Position numbers and translations under genes: made by a program
NCBI RefSeq assembly: GCF_004514475.2
Contig: NZ_MYFO02000006.1
Span: 186,001 to 250,000 of the forward strand
Length of the DNA stretch: 64,000 bases
Reading direction: 5' to 3'
Source: Paenibacillus athensensis
GTDB lineage: Bacteria > Bacillota > Bacilli > Paenibacillales > NBRC-103111
Shown: positions 54,048 through 62,663 of the stretch, piece after piece
Layout of the letters: each line of letters starts with the position of its first letter
Numbering within the stretch: position 1 is the first letter of the stretch
The notes under the pieces: model-generated
Databases searched by the model: none
What the model was told of the DNA's origin: nothing
The model's input: only the letters and a program-made list of their open reading frames with translations

Positions 54048-54926
54048 ATGGTCGGAATGACTTTCGGAGAAAAAATGTTTCAAATTTGCAATTATGTAGG
54101 GATGACCTTGCTCATGCTGCTCATGATGTATCCGTTCTGGTACATGATCATGGGTTCCATCAGCGACTCCACCCTGGCCGCCAGCGGCGGCTTCTTCCTC
54201 ATCCCCAAGGGCTTCTCGCTGGAAGCCTATAAAGCCGTCCTTGGCAACGTCTCCTTGATGTCCGGCTTTCGGGTCACCTTGATTTCCACCGTCGCGGGCG
54301 TTGCCATCGGCACCTTCTTCACGGCCACAACCGCTTATGCCATTTCCAAAAAGCGCTTGCGCGGCCGCATGGTGTTCTCCTTTTTAATCCTGTTCACCAT
54401 GCTGTTTAACGGCGGCCTGATCCCCACCTACCTGCTGATCAAATCTCTGGGGATGATGGATACGTACTGGGCTCTAATTTTGCCCAACGCCATCGGAGCC
54501 TGGAACATCTTTGTGATGCTCAGCTTCTTTCGGGGCATTCCCGAAGAGCTGGAGGAAGCTGCGCGAATCGACGGCGCCAACGACCTGACGATTTTCTTCA
54601 GGATCGTGCTGCCGCTTTCGAATGCGGTGATAGCCACTATCTCACTGTTCATCGCCGTGTATTACTGGAACGACTTCTTTTCCTCCGTCATTTATATCAA
54701 CTCCAAGGATATGTGGCAGCTGCAGGCTGTGCTGCGCGATCTGATCAACAACACGAACGCCGCACTTGAATCGTCCGGAGTCAACGTCAGCTATCAGCGA
54801 AACATCTCCGTGTTTACGGTCAAAATGGCCGCGATTATCGTCGCTTCCGTCCCGATCCTCGTGGTGTATCCTTTCTTGCAAAAGCATTTTGTAAAAGGCG
54901 CGCTGATCGGCTCGCTCAAAGGATAA
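54048..54926 (+). CDS. ABC transporter permease (LplC type)
   Basis: 292 residues, six helices, coupling loop EELEEAARIDGANDLTIFFRIVLPLSNAV. ATG 15 bp after the first permease with AGGAGG upstream. No ATPase gene follows; a shared ATPase elsewhere is expected. A terminator closes the operon. Confidence 0.9.
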   Translation: MVGMTFGEKMFQICNYVGMTLLMLLMMYPFWYMIMGSISDSTLAASGGFFLIPKGFSLEAYKAVLGNVSLMSGFRVTLISTVAGVAIGTFFTATTAYAISKKRLRGRMVFSFLILFTMLFNGGLIPTYLLIKSLGMMDTYWALILPNAIGAWNIFVMLSFFRGIPEELEEAARIDGANDLTIFFRIVLPLSNAVIATISLFIAVYYWNDFFSSVIYINSKDMWQLQAVLRDLINNTNAALESSGVNVSYQRNISVFTVKMAAIIVASVPILVVYPFLQKHFVKGALIGSLKG

Positions 54927-54941
54927 CCACTCCCTGCGGCC

Positions 54942-54980
54942 AAGCCGTGCCGGTGCCTGTGTGCAGCCGCACGGCTTTTG
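54942..54980 (+). terminator. Terminator of third importer operon
   Basis: Stem AAGCCGTGC / GCACGGCTT followed by TTGATTT. Confidence 0.78.
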
Positions 54981-55025
54981 ATTTGCGCTTGAACGTATAT
55001 GAATTATAATGGTGGGTGAAAGGGC

Positions 55026-55568
55026 GTGAACCGCATGGACATCCTGATCCCGACCCGCAAGCTGATTTTCACCAATGAACAAAAAGCCCGCTGGAAAGAT
55101 GGGCAACGGGACGACTGCGCCGACCCGTACTGCCGCAAGCTCCCCGGAACGTCAGGCTTCGGCGAATACATTGCCGGACAATTTTACGAATCACTGGGCT
55201 ACGCGTGGATTCATCACGACTTCAACCTCCTGGGCGGCAACAAGCTGGGCAAATATCCGCGGGCGGAAGCCATCCTGCGCAGCTATTTCGGCGACGAACG
55301 CTTCGAGCGTGGACGGCAGCTTTATGCTTCGTTTTCCCCCTTCGTGGACATGCAGGAGCCCGACCTGCTCCTCTACAAGCCGGACGGCTCCGACCTCCGC
55401 TTTGCCGAATGCAAGCGCGACGACACCGGCGATAAGCTCAACGACAGCCAGGTGCGCGGGCTCGCCCTGCTGCGCCTGCTGTTCGACTGCCCCGTAGAAG
55501 TCGTTCATATCGTCGAGAAGGGCCGGGAAGACCGGATCGCCGACGGGCCTCTGCGTTGGGCGTTTTAA
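55026..55568 (+). CDS. VRR-NUC-like PD-(D/E)xK nuclease domain protein
   Basis: 180 residues, single domain. The nuclease core is visible in the second half: EPDLLLYKPDG, then FAECKRDD (the E-x-K pair), then SQVRGLALLRLLFD, which is the VRR-NUC arrangement. The N-terminal half (SGFGEYIAGQFYESLGYAWIHHDF) looks like the usual helical lead-in. Function unknown; relatives occur in phage, helicase fusions and stand-alone. Start GTG at 55026 (GAAAGGG upstream) or ATG at 55035; TATAAT at 55008-55013 is a good -10. No partner gene is adjacent. Confidence 0.65.
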   Translation: MNRMDILIPTRKLIFTNEQKARWKDGQRDDCADPYCRKLPGTSGFGEYIAGQFYESLGYAWIHHDFNLLGGNKLGKYPRAEAILRSYFGDERFERGRQLYASFSPFVDMQEPDLLLYKPDGSDLRFAECKRDDTGDKLNDSQVRGLALLRLLFDCPVEVVHIVEKGREDRIADGPLRWAF

Positions 55569-55662
55569 GCTTGGCAGGCCGCAAAAAGCGCTGAATCACA
55601 GCTTTGGAGAGCCGCCGCTGCGTTTATTTTCGAAACCGTAACATACCAACTTCCTGCACGTG

Positions 55663-56028
55663 TCACGGCTGCTCGTCTTTGTATATCTGCTCATAGCTGT
55701 GCTGCTCCAACCGACCCGCTTCGCGCCTATTATCGATAAACTGATACTCATTCGTAATAACGATATCTCCACGAGTCAGGAACCCGAGCAATCGACCGGC
55801 CTCCAGACGGAATACTTGCTGATACTCCAACAGCTTGTCCCGATCTCCATAAAATTCAAAATCTTCATAATCCGCATAACGAATGCAAATTAAATCATAA
55901 TAAGCCGATTTTCCGATCCATTCTTCCACTTCCACATGATCGTATAACCAACGTTCAAACTCAGACAACGGAACTTCACCGCGGATCATTCGGTAGAAAA
56001 AGCGGCGTGCTTCTCTTTCTTGCAGCAT
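55663..56028 (-). CDS. Small protein of unknown function, immunity-like
   Basis: 121 residues, acidic and aromatic-rich (FERWLYDHVEVEEWIGKSAYYDLICIRYADYEDFEFY), no signal peptide or helix. I do not recognise the family; size, charge and pairing with the next gene resemble immunity proteins of polymorphic toxin systems. Good ribosome site (GGGAGG) and 50 bp behind the gene at 56079, so co-transcribed. No toxin gene is nearby. Confidence 0.55.
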   Translation of the reverse strand: MLQEREARRFFYRMIRGEVPLSEFERWLYDHVEVEEWIGKSAYYDLICIRYADYEDFEFYGDRDKLLEYQQVFRLEAGRLLGFLTRGDIVITNEYQFIDNRREAGRLEQHSYEQIYKDEQP

Positions 56029-56078
56029 TCACATCACCTCCCATTTCCTGCAATACACTTCTACAGAGTACCCTCGCC

Positions 56079-56600
56079 TTACTCCCTGACAACGCGCAAA
56101 AGCCCTGTATACCCGTCTTCGTTATACGCAACGGAATGATACGAAAACCATTCGTAATAAGGCAATCCCAACAACTGAGCAATTCGATAATAGGGCTCAT
56201 GATGGAACAATTCATCCATTGATGCGGGGGAAAATAAGCCTTCTAATTCAGAGTCTTCGACCAGTAATCCGTTCTTGAAGAAGGGTTGTAAATCAAATCG
56301 GTCATCTCGAATTCGAATTTCATCATCCCAATCGCAGAAATATTGGCTGATTTCCTCGGATTTATCAAACAATCGTACACTATATCCATGATCCTCTGCG
56401 TATACATAATGCAGTAACATGCCCGGATTATGATTGACAATGGCTGGCAGCGGTTCAAATTGACTATCCTTGACGACAAACGTCACCCAGCCATTCTCTG
56501 GCGGCAACACGTAGCCTTCTTGCTGCGCATTTTTTAATATCTCTTTCACAATGAGCGGGTCGCTTGTCCGATAATGATAACTTTCGCTAAATTCACTCAT
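56079..56600 (-). CDS. Protein of unknown function, immunity-like
   Basis: 173 residues, acidic, soluble. Segments such as LIVKEILKNAQQEGYVLPPENGWVTFV and LLHYVYAEDHGYSVRLFDKS are typical of small cytosolic immunity-type proteins, but I cannot name the family. ATG has GGAGG upstream. First gene of a two-gene unit with the 121-residue protein. Confidence 0.6.
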   Translation of the reverse strand: MSEFSESYHYRTSDPLIVKEILKNAQQEGYVLPPENGWVTFVVKDSQFEPLPAIVNHNPGMLLHYVYAEDHGYSVRLFDKSEEISQYFCDWDDEIRIRDDRFDLQPFFKNGLLVEDSELEGLFSPASMDELFHHEPYYRIAQLLGLPYYEWFSYHSVAYNEDGYTGLLRVVRE

Positions 56601-56666
56601 CTTGTTTTTTCCTCCATACCCTATTCTATTTAATTACTTCCGAAGTGCACCAGTCCGAAAAAAAGC

Positions 56667-56771
56667 CTAACTATTAATAGTTGATGTGCTTACGCCAAAA
56701 AATTTAGCCAGTTGCCCCGTTGTATATAACTGTGTCGCCTCTTCTTCGGCAATAGGGCACCGCAAAAACAA
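56667..56771 (-). pseudogene. Helix-turn-helix gene fragment
   Basis: A 34-codon minus-strand frame gives EEEATQLYTTGQLAKFFGV and STSTINS then TAG: a recognisable HTH start (MerR/excisionase-like) cut short. In-frame stops bound it on both sides. Apart from this, 56601-57177 holds only AT-rich sequence and a weak 84-codon frame (56798-57052) that I do not accept. Confidence 0.45.
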
Positions 56772-57180
56772 TTAGTTACAGACCTTTACTTCTGTTACTA
56801 TGTAGATACGAAACCTGTAAACTTCAAACCCCACTCTAAAACTTCATAATCTGTCCGACAATAAAGTCTTCCAAATATAAATGGGATTGCGGGTAAATTG
56901 CATCCTGTTGAGCAAATAACTCCGAATCGGATTATAAGAACTCTTTTTGTAAAATTCAATAGTCGAGCTCTCATTTCCAATTTCCTTAATTCTTCTAAGA
57001 CCTGACTAACTATTATTGCTGGACATGCTCCTGCTTTGAAATCGTCGTTCAAAGTACATTCTCACCAATATCTTTTAAGCCGTCAAAGTTGAAACACTGA
57101 GAATGATGCCAGAAAGAGGGGAAACAATTCTTTAAAGTGAGGGGATTTCAATAAAACCCTGTAATGTAGTTAATAGATTG

Positions 57181-57699
57181 ATGAAAAATTTCAACAAATG
57201 CTGGGCTATTGCGGGTGGTTGGTCGATTGATATGTTTATCGGGAAAGTAACAAGACATCACGATGACATTGAAATAATCGTATTTCGGCAAGATCAATTA
57301 TCAGTACAGATGCATTTAGCTGGATGGATATTCAAAAAAGTTGAAAATGGAATAGTCAGCCCATGGAACATTGGAGAGATGTTGCTTCCCCCAGTACATG
57401 AAACCTACGCTGAAAAAGATGGCGAAAAGATAGAAATACTCTTAAATGAATCAGACGGTGATCATTGGGTGTATCGTAGAGATGCTCGAATTACTAGAGA
57501 GTTCAAAAAAACAATATTGTTCTCAAGTCAGGGTATACCATTCCTCTGTCCCGAAATTACGTTGCTGTACAAATCAAAGAATCCAAGATTAAAGGATACT
57601 AATGATTTTTATAATACATTTAATCATATGGGTTCTGATCAGAAAAATTGGTTCAGCGAATCATTGAGGATCCTATATAAAGAACATACATGGTTGTAA
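57181..57699 (+). CDS. Nucleotidyltransferase-fold protein (aminoglycoside-adenylyltransferase-like), start uncertain
   Basis: 172 residues from the ATG at 57181. The motif AIAGGWSIDMFIGKVTRHHDDIEIIVF is the GG-W-x-x-D ... H-x-D-x-E active site of the AadA2/LinB-type nucleotidyltransferases, which adenylylate antibiotics or act in unknown roles. The reading frame continues upstream without a stop to 57136 and encodes a plausible N-terminus (KPCNVVNRLMKNF); GAGGGG at 57139-57144 sits 6 nt before an ATA codon (57151). This suggests either a weak TTG/ATG start near 57178 or a start codon mutated from ATG to ATA. Confidence 0.6.
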   Translation: MKNFNKCWAIAGGWSIDMFIGKVTRHHDDIEIIVFRQDQLSVQMHLAGWIFKKVENGIVSPWNIGEMLLPPVHETYAEKDGEKIEILLNESDGDHWVYRRDARITREFKKTILFSSQGIPFLCPEITLLYKSKNPRLKDTNDFYNTFNHMGSDQKNWFSESLRILYKEHTWL

Positions 57700-57776
57700 A
57701 TAATGATTGGAATAACAGTAAATCAAACAACTTTTTTAAAGTTAGCATGACGATATTGAAGAAAGTAATTCAACAA

Positions 57777-58013
57777 TTAAATTGATTGTATGTCTAATAT
57801 TATCTCTTCGATTGTTACAACTGTTTTTATTGAAAACCCAACTGCCTCTTGAATTTGATTCAATACGACCTCAATGAAATCAACTGGAACCTCATTAATG
57901 TCATTAAAATCTTTATATTTCACTGTAATTTTTAACTTGTTCCATAGTTTGTAACCCCCATCTTCGTGATACTCTATAAGAATTAAAAAGGTGATACGTC
58001 CCAACCCTAACAA
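57777..58013 (-). CDS. Hypothetical protein or gene remnant
   Basis: 78 codons from a TTG inside a terminator hairpin, with no ribosome site. The protein-like stretch is YKLWNKLKITVKYKDFNDINEVPVDFIEVVLNQIQEAVGFSIKTVV-type sequence (about 57780-57955), perhaps the tail of a lost gene. No function assigned. Confidence 0.25.
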   Translation of the reverse strand: MLGLGRITFLILIEYHEDGGYKLWNKLKITVKYKDFNDINEVPVDFIEVVLNQIQEAVGFSIKTVVTIEEIILDIQSI

Positions 58014-58029
58014 GTTGCCGCATCACCTT
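57985..58029 (-). terminator. Terminator downstream of XRE/ImmA gene
   Basis: Minus-strand 11-bp stem AAGGTGATGCG / CGTATCACCTT (one wobble) with a 20-nt loop, then TTTTAA. Confidence 0.72.
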
Positions 58030-58113
58030 CCAAAAAGAATTAAATATGCAAAACTGAACCAGCTTCTGACCAATGCTCTTTTGAAAACTGCCATTCATCA
58101 TGATCGGTATTAA

Positions 58114-59310
58114 CTAATCTGATTTCTTAAATTGCAAAAGAACCTCCACCTTATCCTTCTTATCTTCACTCAATGTACCTTTTTCAAGATTGAGGAGATA
58201 CTCAACAATATCCTGGGTGAGATTTAACCGACCGGATTCAATGATATCCTTAGGCTTCAACACTTTGGCTTCCAGAAGCATCTCTACCGCTTTTCTAATA
58301 ATCATAGGCTGAGGGACAGTCAGGATCTCGTCCAGCGGCTCTTTCTTTCGCATATTTTTTTGATTCATTTGCTTCATCAAATAGGTGTATTGATTATAGT
58401 TGATCGCCCCTAAATGGAACGCTCGGACGATCATTGCCTAGATCGAAACTTTCCACTTTTTCTTCAATTCGATATAAAAGCTAAGATGGTTCGGGTAATG
58501 GAGATCCTTTAAAAACGCATTCTTCGGCAACAAAAAAGCACCAGCGAATGAATCGGCCTGTTGCTCGATTAGACGGTGCTCTTCAAGAAAGATATCATTA
58601 TAGTCCGTGTTCCAATTATGAAGAAGCATATGTCCTAATTCATGTGCTGTATCAAATTGTCTCCGGCATGCCGATTGCTTTCCATCCCCAAGAACAATCA
58701 CATATCGTTCCCGATTGTTTATCATTTGTCGCTGACTAAAAGCGTCGATCTTATGCGTATCGGTAGCAAGCGAGGTCATGATGAATCCGTTTTTCTCCAG
58801 CAGAAATACGATATTGGAAATGGGTTCCTCACCAATTCCCCAGTGGCTTCTTAGTGCCGAAGCAATTTCTTCGATATCCTCTCGCTCCAGTGAATTGGGA
58901 TTATCCATTTTCTTTTCCGAAAGGTCGATTAATTCCTTAATACTCGGTAAATTTATAGGAGGAAAATCGATATAGTGCTCCAGAAAATCACAAACCTTGG
59001 AAAAATACCGTGTTTTTTCGATTTGCGATAAACGTTCCTTCTTGGAAGTTGATACTAGAGATCGAAAAAATGTGTTTCCAACCTGTAAATCTCCGAGTAC
59101 ATCAGACTCATAAAAATACTCACGTGGAAATTTAAGGACGTACATCAGCTTCATTAGCGTTTCTAATGTAGGCTTATTTTTGCCATTCTCAAATTGGGAG
59201 ATCGCTTGCTTGGATACGCCTGATTGCTCCGCCAGCTTGGATATCGTAAACCCTGAGTATATTCTTGCTGATTTTAACCTGTCCTTATTAAAGGTATTTA
59301 CGACAACCAT
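58114..59310 (-). pseudogene. XRE regulator with ImmA/IrrE metallopeptidase domain, split by an amber codon
   Basis: N-terminal XRE HTH (LKSARIYSGFTISKLAEQSGVSKQAISQFENG, about 1-65), then an ImmA/IrrE zinc peptidase domain with HELGHMLLH and downstream EQQADSFAGAFLLP. At 58440-58438 a TAG interrupts the frame after KKKWKVSI; the same frame resumes at once with AMIVRAFHLGAINYNQYTYLMKQM, which is the usual continuation in this family, and runs about 108 more codons. So one base change (for example TCG to TAG) splits one gene. ImmA-type proteases cleave repressors or act as antitoxin-like regulators in mobile elements. The start is probably near 59310. Confidence 0.8.
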
Positions 59311-59319
59311 CTGTAAAAA

Positions 59320-59510
59320 GATAATAATTCCTGTCCACCTCACGTTTCCCCACCAAATCCCTCAGATCCCTTGTCCCACAAGGCTTGATCGGATTGATCG
59401 AGGAAAAAGCGAGATAATAATTCCTGTCCTCTTCCGGTGAAAAAATCGGGCAAAAATCGAATCGAAAATCAGGGCTAATTGTGAACAAAATCGGATAATA
59501 ATTGCTGTCC
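59320..59510. repeat. Three direct copies of a 17-bp intergenic repeat
   Basis: GATAATAATTCCTGTCC at 59320-59336 and 59413-59429 and, with one change, 59494-59510; spacing 93 and 81 bp. The stretch 59311-59802 has no gene. Translated on the minus strand each copy gives DRNYYL, so small frames here are repeat artefacts. Confidence 0.85.
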
Positions 59511-59760
59511 GCGAAGGGCAGGGAAACGATCGCGTAAAAGCTTGAAGCAGGCTCTTCAATGCTTGGAATAGAGCTTGGGAAAAGCCTGCGAAACAGCCCT
59601 TGTACATCCTCAAAACCCTTGCTTCGCCTGAGTTTTCGCTTGGGTAGGAAATCGAGATTGGATCGAAAAATCTTCGCTTTCGTTCGCCGTGGCAGAGAAA
59701 AAGACTGGAGAATTCGCTTGGGGAAAAGCCCGTGCGGTTTCCAGTCTTTGGTGTGTTGGT

Positions 59761-59817
59761 GGACAGGTTTTATTATTCCTGGACAGTTAGTTGGGTAAGT
59801 GGTCAGGAATTATTGTT
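59761..59817. repeat. Inverted, degenerate copies of the same intergenic repeat
   Basis: GGACAGG...TTATTAT (59761-59776) and GGTCAGGAATTATTGTT (59801-59817) are reverse-complement versions of the 59320 repeat. The second supplies the stop codon and the C-terminal NNNNS of the methyltransferase gene. Confidence 0.65.
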
Positions 59818-60621
59818 GTTTGAAACCATCCGCTGCCGCGCCGCCTCAAACAGCAGCACCGTCGCCGCCATCGCGACGTTCAGCGATTCCGCTTGGCCCT
59901 GCATCGGAATAATCACCCGCTCGTCCGCCAACGCGGCGACGGCGTCCGATACCCCCTTGGCTTCGTTGCCAAGGAGCAGCCACGTCGCGGCGGTCAAATC
60001 CGCCTCGTAGCACGAGCGCTGCGCCGCCAGACTCGTCGTGACGACGCGCACGCCGCGCTCCCGCGCCTGCGGCAGCAGCGCGGCCAGATCCGCCTCCACG
60101 ATCGGCAGATGAAACACCGACCCCATCGTCGAGCGTAGCGCCTTGGGGTTCAACACATCCACGGTGCCTCGCCCCAGAATCACGGCTCCGGCCCCGACCG
60201 CATCGGCGCTGCGAATGATCGTGCCCAAATTGCCGGGGTCCTGCACCCCGTCCAGCACGATCGCCAGACTCGGCGGCAGCGCCAACAGCTCCGACAGCGA
60301 CGTCTCGCGCTTGTCGACAATCGCGAACACGCCCTGCGGCGTCTGCGTGTCCGAACATTTGGCCAGCACCGCCGCGCTGACCGCAACCCACTCCACCGCC
60401 AGCCCGTCCATAGCGGCTGCCGCAGCCAGCAGACCCTCGGGCCGCCCGCGCTCGACCGCATACGCGATCGTGCGGACCGGCGCTCCGGCCCGCAAAGCCT
60501 CTTCGACGAGGTGATAGCCCTCGATCAGATATTGCCCCAGCTTCTCGCGGCCACGCCGCTCCAGCAAGCTGGCCCATTCCTTGACCCGCGGATTCTGGGC
60601 CGACATAATTTCCGTATGCAT
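59803..60621 (-). CDS. TrmH/SpoU-family rRNA 2'-O-methyltransferase (YsgA/RlmP-like)
   Basis: 272 residues. N-terminal SpoU substrate-binding domain (1-100, QYLIEGYHLVEEAL) and C-terminal SPOUT knot with the three motifs (LDGVQDPGNLGTIIRSADA, LLLGNEAKGVS, IPMQGQAESLNVAMA). Transfers methyl from SAM to ribose 2'-OH in rRNA. In B. subtilis ysgA (RlmP) is a neighbour of sspI, as here. ATG at 60621, 15 bp behind ktrA. Its end runs into an intergenic repeat. Confidence 0.85.
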   Translation of the reverse strand: MHTEIMSAQNPRVKEWASLLERRGREKLGQYLIEGYHLVEEALRAGAPVRTIAYAVERGRPEGLLAAAAAMDGLAVEWVAVSAAVLAKCSDTQTPQGVFAIVDKRETSLSELLALPPSLAIVLDGVQDPGNLGTIIRSADAVGAGAVILGRGTVDVLNPKALRSTMGSVFHLPIVEADLAALLPQARERGVRVVTTSLAAQRSCYEADLTAATWLLLGNEAKGVSDAVAALADERVIIPMQGQAESLNVAMAATVLLFEAARQRMVSNNNNS

Positions 60622-60636
60622 CTGAATTTCAAGCCC

Positions 60637-61296
60637 CTACTCTGCGAAAGTCACTTCAAAATTTTGCAAATCCTCGTTCCGTCCCACGATGACCAGTACA
60701 TCTTGCGCCTGCAGCGACGCCTCAGCGCGCGGCGGGATGATCAGCTCCTCATTTTGCTTGATCGCGATGACGTTGCAGTTATATTTGGCCCGAATATCGA
60801 GCTGCTTCAAGCTCCGGCCGAGCATCTGGCGGGAAACCTGAATTTCCACAATGCTGTAGTCAGCCGACAATTCAATGTAATCAAGAATATTGGAAGAGAT
60901 CAAATGATGCGCAACGCGCTGCCCCATATCCCGCTCGGGATATACGACTTTGTCGGCGCCGATTTTTTTCAACACTTTACCGTGTAGATCATTAACGGCT
61001 TTAACGACCACCATACCGACGCCCATTTCCTTGAGAATCAGCGTAGTCAGAATGCTCGCTTGAATATCCTCCCCGATCGCCACGACGACAACGTCGAAGT
61101 TGCGGATGCCGATCGCGCGCAGCGCCTCCTCATCGGTCGAGTCCGCTTGAACGGCATGCGTCACCAGCGACGAAATATCCTGAACCGTTTCCTCGCGGGT
61201 ATCGATGGCGAGCACCTCAAAGCCCAGCTGCGACAACGTTTTGGCAATGCTGGAGCCGAACCGCCCCATCCCGATAATAGCAAACTGTTTTTTCAT
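60637..61296 (-). CDS. ktrA: KtrA-type potassium channel regulatory subunit
   Basis: 219 residues from the ATG at 61296 (GGGGGACC upstream; the frame is open to 61467). RCK_N Rossmann domain (IIGMGRFGSSIAKTL, VLAIDTREE, DSTDEEAL) and RCK_C domain (about 135-219). Cytosolic octamer that gates KtrB in response to nucleotides and c-di-AMP. No ktrB is adjacent, so the membrane partner is elsewhere. Shares an operon with the methyltransferase gene. Confidence 0.88.
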   Translation of the reverse strand: MKKQFAIIGMGRFGSSIAKTLSQLGFEVLAIDTREETVQDISSLVTHAVQADSTDEEALRAIGIRNFDVVVVAIGEDIQASILTTLILKEMGVGMVVVKAVNDLHGKVLKKIGADKVVYPERDMGQRVAHHLISSNILDYIELSADYSIVEIQVSRQMLGRSLKQLDIRAKYNCNVIAIKQNEELIIPPRAEASLQAQDVLVIVGRNEDLQNFEVTFAE

Positions 61297-61438
61297 AGGG
61301 TCCCCCGATCTGCTGCAAATTAACGCTTCCATTATACCATACCGGCCGCTGCATCTCACATCTTGCCCGGGAGGCATGAACCTGCGGGACAATGCACATA
61401 TTAAGAATCGAGAACGAAACGAAAAGCGAGGTCCCCGT

Positions 61439-61642
61439 ATGAACATTAATTTAAGACAAGCCATCATTCAGCGCGTCCAGAACAAATCGAACGAAGAACT
61501 AAGCGACATCATCGAGGATTCCATCGGCGGTGAAGAACGCGTATTGCCCGGGCTGGGCGTCTTGTTCGAAATCATCTGGCAGCATTGCGACGAGCAGCGG
61601 CAAACCGAGCTGGTGTCCACACTCAAGGAACATCTGCATTAG
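61439..61642 (+). CDS. sspI: Small acid-soluble spore protein SspI
   Basis: 67 residues, matching SspI throughout (MNINLRQAIIQRVQ, then GGEERVLPGLGVLFEIIWQH). Minor SASP made in the forespore. GAGG 7 nt before the ATG. CATATTA at 61396-61402 fits the -10 of sigma-G promoters (CATACTA), though a -35 is not clear. Confirms an endospore former. Confidence 0.93.
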   Translation: MNINLRQAIIQRVQNKSNEELSDIIEDSIGGEERVLPGLGVLFEIIWQHCDEQRQTELVSTLKEHLH

Positions 61643-61670
61643 CATCGCTTGACCTCTTGGACCTTCCACC

Positions 61671-61716
61671 GGCTGAAGCGCTGCGCCCGTTCGCAGATCC
61701 ACCGCTTCAGCCCTTT
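61671..61716. terminator. Convergent hairpin between sspI and mtnX-like gene
   Basis: Stem GGCTGAAGCG / CGCTTCAGCC with an inner CTGCG / CGCAG stem. Serves both converging genes. Confidence 0.65.
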
Positions 61717-62437
61717 ACATAAACCGGCATATCGTCGGCTGCCGTTCGCCCAGACGCCGCGGAGCCGTCCCCGCGCGAAACAACTCCAACTGCGGCTTGA
61801 CCACCTGCAGCACATCGTCAAACGTCGTATATGGATAAAAAGGCGCGCCCTCCTGCTCCAAATTCCGGGCCAGACTGGACCTGGCAAATACCCAATCGGC
61901 AAACCGCGAGCCATAGTAATCGCTGCTGCCGTCGCCGATGTAAATAATGTTCCAGCCTGTCTCCTTCAGCCTTTTCACTACACTGGCCTTGCAGCAGCCA
62001 CACCATTTGCAGGCCGGATTGTCGTTTTGCAGACCGAACCGGAACTCGCCGTCCTCGCCGAACGTAATCGGATTGCTGATCAACCCCTCAACCCGAATCT
62101 GCAACCGCTCGACAATACGCTCAATATAATAATGCATCCCGTCGCTCAAAATCGTCACAGGCAGCTGCTCGGCCTCGCAAAATTGCAAAAACGCCCGCGC
62201 GCCCTGCCGCAGCGCCACCTGCTCCAGCACCTCGTCCACTTCGGCCTGACGGCCCTCCAACAGCGGAAACGCCACCTGAATCCAGTCGTAGGAACCGATT
62301 TCCTTGCGGCGAAAACGGTCGGTTGCCTCCAGAACCTGCGGCTGCCGCAGCAGCCCAAGCTTGCGTTCAATCGCCACCCCGACATCCTGCTCCATCAATG
62401 TCCCGTCAAAATCCGTAATCATCGCCAGTCGTGCCAA
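61715..62437 (-). CDS. mtnX: MtnX-like HAD phosphatase
   Basis: 240 residues, HAD-IB type. Nucleophile motif ITDFDGTLMEQD, motif II ILSDGMHYYI and motif III/IV YIGDGSSDYYGSRFAD. MtnX removes phosphate from the hydroxy-ketopentenyl intermediate of methionine salvage. The C-terminal KWCGCCK cysteine cluster is normal in this family. Other mtn genes are not in the window, so a different small phospho-substrate is possible. Start TTG at 62437 with GGAGG 7 nt upstream. Confidence 0.8.
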   Translation of the reverse strand: MARLAMITDFDGTLMEQDVGVAIERKLGLLRQPQVLEATDRFRRKEIGSYDWIQVAFPLLEGRQAEVDEVLEQVALRQGARAFLQFCEAEQLPVTILSDGMHYYIERIVERLQIRVEGLISNPITFGEDGEFRFGLQNDNPACKWCGCCKASVVKRLKETGWNIIYIGDGSSDYYGSRFADWVFARSSLARNLEQEGAPFYPYTTFDDVLQVVKPQLELFRAGTAPRRLGERQPTICRFM

Positions 62438-62663
62438 CCCCGCACCTCCGTTTTTGTAACCTCAAAAGTGCTGTTATTATAGCACGAAAAACGGCTTTAT
62501 TTATAGAACGCATCATTTCGACAATTTTCGTAAATTTTTTTTAAAACAAGAACGTGATTTTTATAATTTTTACCAATTTTGCCTAACTCTAATGTTGTCT
62601 ATGGATTCCGTACGCTTTATCATTAGTTCCATAGTACTATTTCAAGTGGGAATGAGTGATAGG

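Noticed and set aside
56798-57052. 84-codon minus-strand frame
   Set aside because: No ribosome site, no recognisable sequence, in AT-rich intergenic DNA.
59288-59488. Small frames encoding DRNYYL repeats
   Set aside because: The peptide repeats simply translate the intergenic 17-bp repeat; no ribosome site.
59320-59510. Possible CRISPR array
   Set aside because: Only three direct units, 17 bp long, spaced 81-93 bp apart, no cas genes.
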